From positions 1 to 7,500 of the forward strand of contig JAPLDV010000059.1 of assembly GCA_026391235.1 (NCBI GenBank): a DNA stretch of 7,500 nucleotides, read 5' to 3'. The stretch comes from Bacteroidia bacterium. GTDB lineage: Bacteria > Bacteroidota > Bacteroidia > Bacteroidales > UBA12481. The translations under genes and the position numbers were made by a program. The notes under the pieces are model-generated. The model did not search any database. It had not been told where the DNA came from and was given only the letters and a program-made list of their open reading frames with translations. Numbering within the stretch: the first letter of the stretch is position 1; every line of letters begins with the position of its first letter. Below are positions 6,599-7,500 of this stretch, in pieces.

Positions 6599-7500
6599 AC
6601 CAGAAAATAATTGATAATACCAATGTGATTGCCCCGACGATCATCGCAAGAAAGACCGGACGGTTATACCATTTGTCGTCTTTATCGACCAGCCGCGGGG
6701 TGAGTGAGTAAACCAAGCCTTTCAGATCTTCCTTGGTTTTTCGTTGTTTAGTCAGGAAAGTGAGTCCGACGGTGGTAACGGTTGCAGTTGTCCAGGCTAT
6801 GATTGCGGTCCAGAAACTTTGGGCCATTCCGCTCGGGTAAGTATGCATTACGCTGATCCAGCCTCCTTTAATAACGGCAGCCGGGTCGGCCCCAACCGGG
6901 ATTGTCAATCCATGGTGAATCAATGCGCATCCGATGCCAACCAGAAGTCCCCAGAAAGCGGCATGCCCGGTTGCGCGTTTCCAGAACATCCCCAGGAAAA
7001 GAACGGCAAACAGAGGCGCGTTGACCATGGAGAAGATCATCTGGAGGAAATCCATAATATTCCCGAACTGTTTGGCCAGATAAGCAGCGCCAATGCTGAG
7101 GAGTACACCGAAAATGGTGGCAATCTTGCCGACTTTCAGGTAATGGTTATCATCCTGACCGGGTTTGATGTAGCTTTGATAAATATCGTATGTCCAGACC
7201 GTGTTGAAGGCGGAAACGTTACCTGCCATCCCCGACATAAAGGAGGCGAGCAGGGCAGTAAGCCCTAGCCCAAGAATCCCTGAAGGGTAATAGTGACTTA
7301 GCATCGAGGTGATTACGGAGTTGTAATTTGGGCTGCCATTGGGCATGAGCTCCAGGGTGAGGGTTCCTTTAGATGCCAGGGCCATAGCTGCCATACCCGG
7401 AACAATGACCAGAAAAGGGATGAAGATTTTAGGAAGGGCGCCGATGAGAGGGGTTTTCCTTGCTGCATTCATCGAATTGGCTGCCATTGCACGCTGGACA
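6597..7500 (-). CDS. Sodium:solute symporter (SSS family), C-terminal part, 5' end outside the window
   Basis: The minus-strand frame is open from the right edge (VQRAMAANSM at 7499 onward) to TAG at 6597-6599, about 300 residues of a protein usually 500-600 long. The edge sequence VQRAMAA plus an NAARK-like stretch is the typical SSS loop before the sixth or seventh core helix, so the ATG at 7485-7487 is internal. About seven membrane helices follow, including IFIPFLVIVPGMAAMAL, the signature GLTALLASFMSGMAGNVSAF followed by TVWTYDIY, VGKIATIFGVLLSIGAAYLA, and a last helix ending VLSIIFW at the C-terminus. Members couple sodium entry to uptake of sugars, amino acids, vitamins or other solutes. 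This subgroup resembles sugar-type (SGLT-like) carriers, but the substrate cannot be read from this fragment. It forms a coupled pair with the small membrane protein downstream. Confidence 0.92.
   Translation of the reverse strand, partial: VQRAMAANSMNAARKTPLIGALPKIFIPFLVIVPGMAAMALASKGTLTLELMPNGSPNYNSVITSMLSHYYPSGILGLGLTALLASFMSGMAGNVSAFNTVWTYDIYQSYIKPGQDDNHYLKVGKIATIFGVLLSIGAAYLAKQFGNIMDFLQMIFSMVNAPLFAVLFLGMFWKRATGHAAFWGLLVGIGCALIHHGLTIPVGADPAAVIKGGWISVMHTYPSGMAQSFWTAIIAWTTATVTTVGLTFLTKQRKTKEDLKGLVYSLTPRLVDKDDKWYNRPVFLAMIVGAITLVLSIIFW

Noticed and set aside
6744..7268. Plus-strand open frame of 174 codons
   Set aside because: It is antisense to the symporter; the protein is hydrophilic with scattered Cys and has no family resemblance, while the minus frame has clear SSS motifs.

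Overview
The window looks like a piece of a Bacteroidota chromosome, possibly a metagenome contig. The evidence is a LytS-type sensor kinase with a large double beta-propeller sensor, a long secreted protein of a kind I know from Bacteroidota that use type IX secretion, mostly weak Shine-Dalgarno sites, and moderate GC. No RNA gene, insertion sequence, CRISPR array or long repeat was seen.

Layout. Positions 1-2485 (minus) hold a large secreted protein. Its N-terminal 534 codons, including the signal peptide, are intact, but the frame ends in a stop at 881-883. The homologous-looking C-terminal part continues in another frame from 894 to the window edge. Positions 2485-5631 (minus) encode a 1048-residue membrane sensor histidine kinase: signal peptide, about 14 propeller blades, Y_Y_Y domain, one membrane helix, and His_kinase plus HATPase domains. 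Its stop overlaps the start of the secreted-protein gene as TAATG. Just upstream, 5643-5918 (minus) is the C-terminal two thirds of a receiver domain whose N-terminal part is missing. The receiver similarity stops only about 14 bases before the start codon of a divergently oriented small secreted protein (5932-6312, plus). A strong bidirectional terminator (6324-6362) separates that gene from a minus-strand pair: a sodium:solute symporter, running off the right edge, followed by a 69-residue two-helix membrane protein.

How the genes may work together. Receiver, sensor kinase and secreted protein read in the same direction with gaps of 11 bases and then a 1-base overlap. This suggests a signalling operon in which a periplasmic sensor is made together with an exported protein. 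The symporter and the small membrane protein form a second, translationally coupled unit.

The most notable points are two structural breaks: the loss of frame, with an apparent missing conserved segment, in the secreted protein near 881-897, and the abrupt truncation of the receiver at about 5916-5931. Either could be real gene decay or rearrangement, or an assembly error. I did not find a clearly novel system. The best candidate for follow-up is the kinase coupled to a secreted protein.
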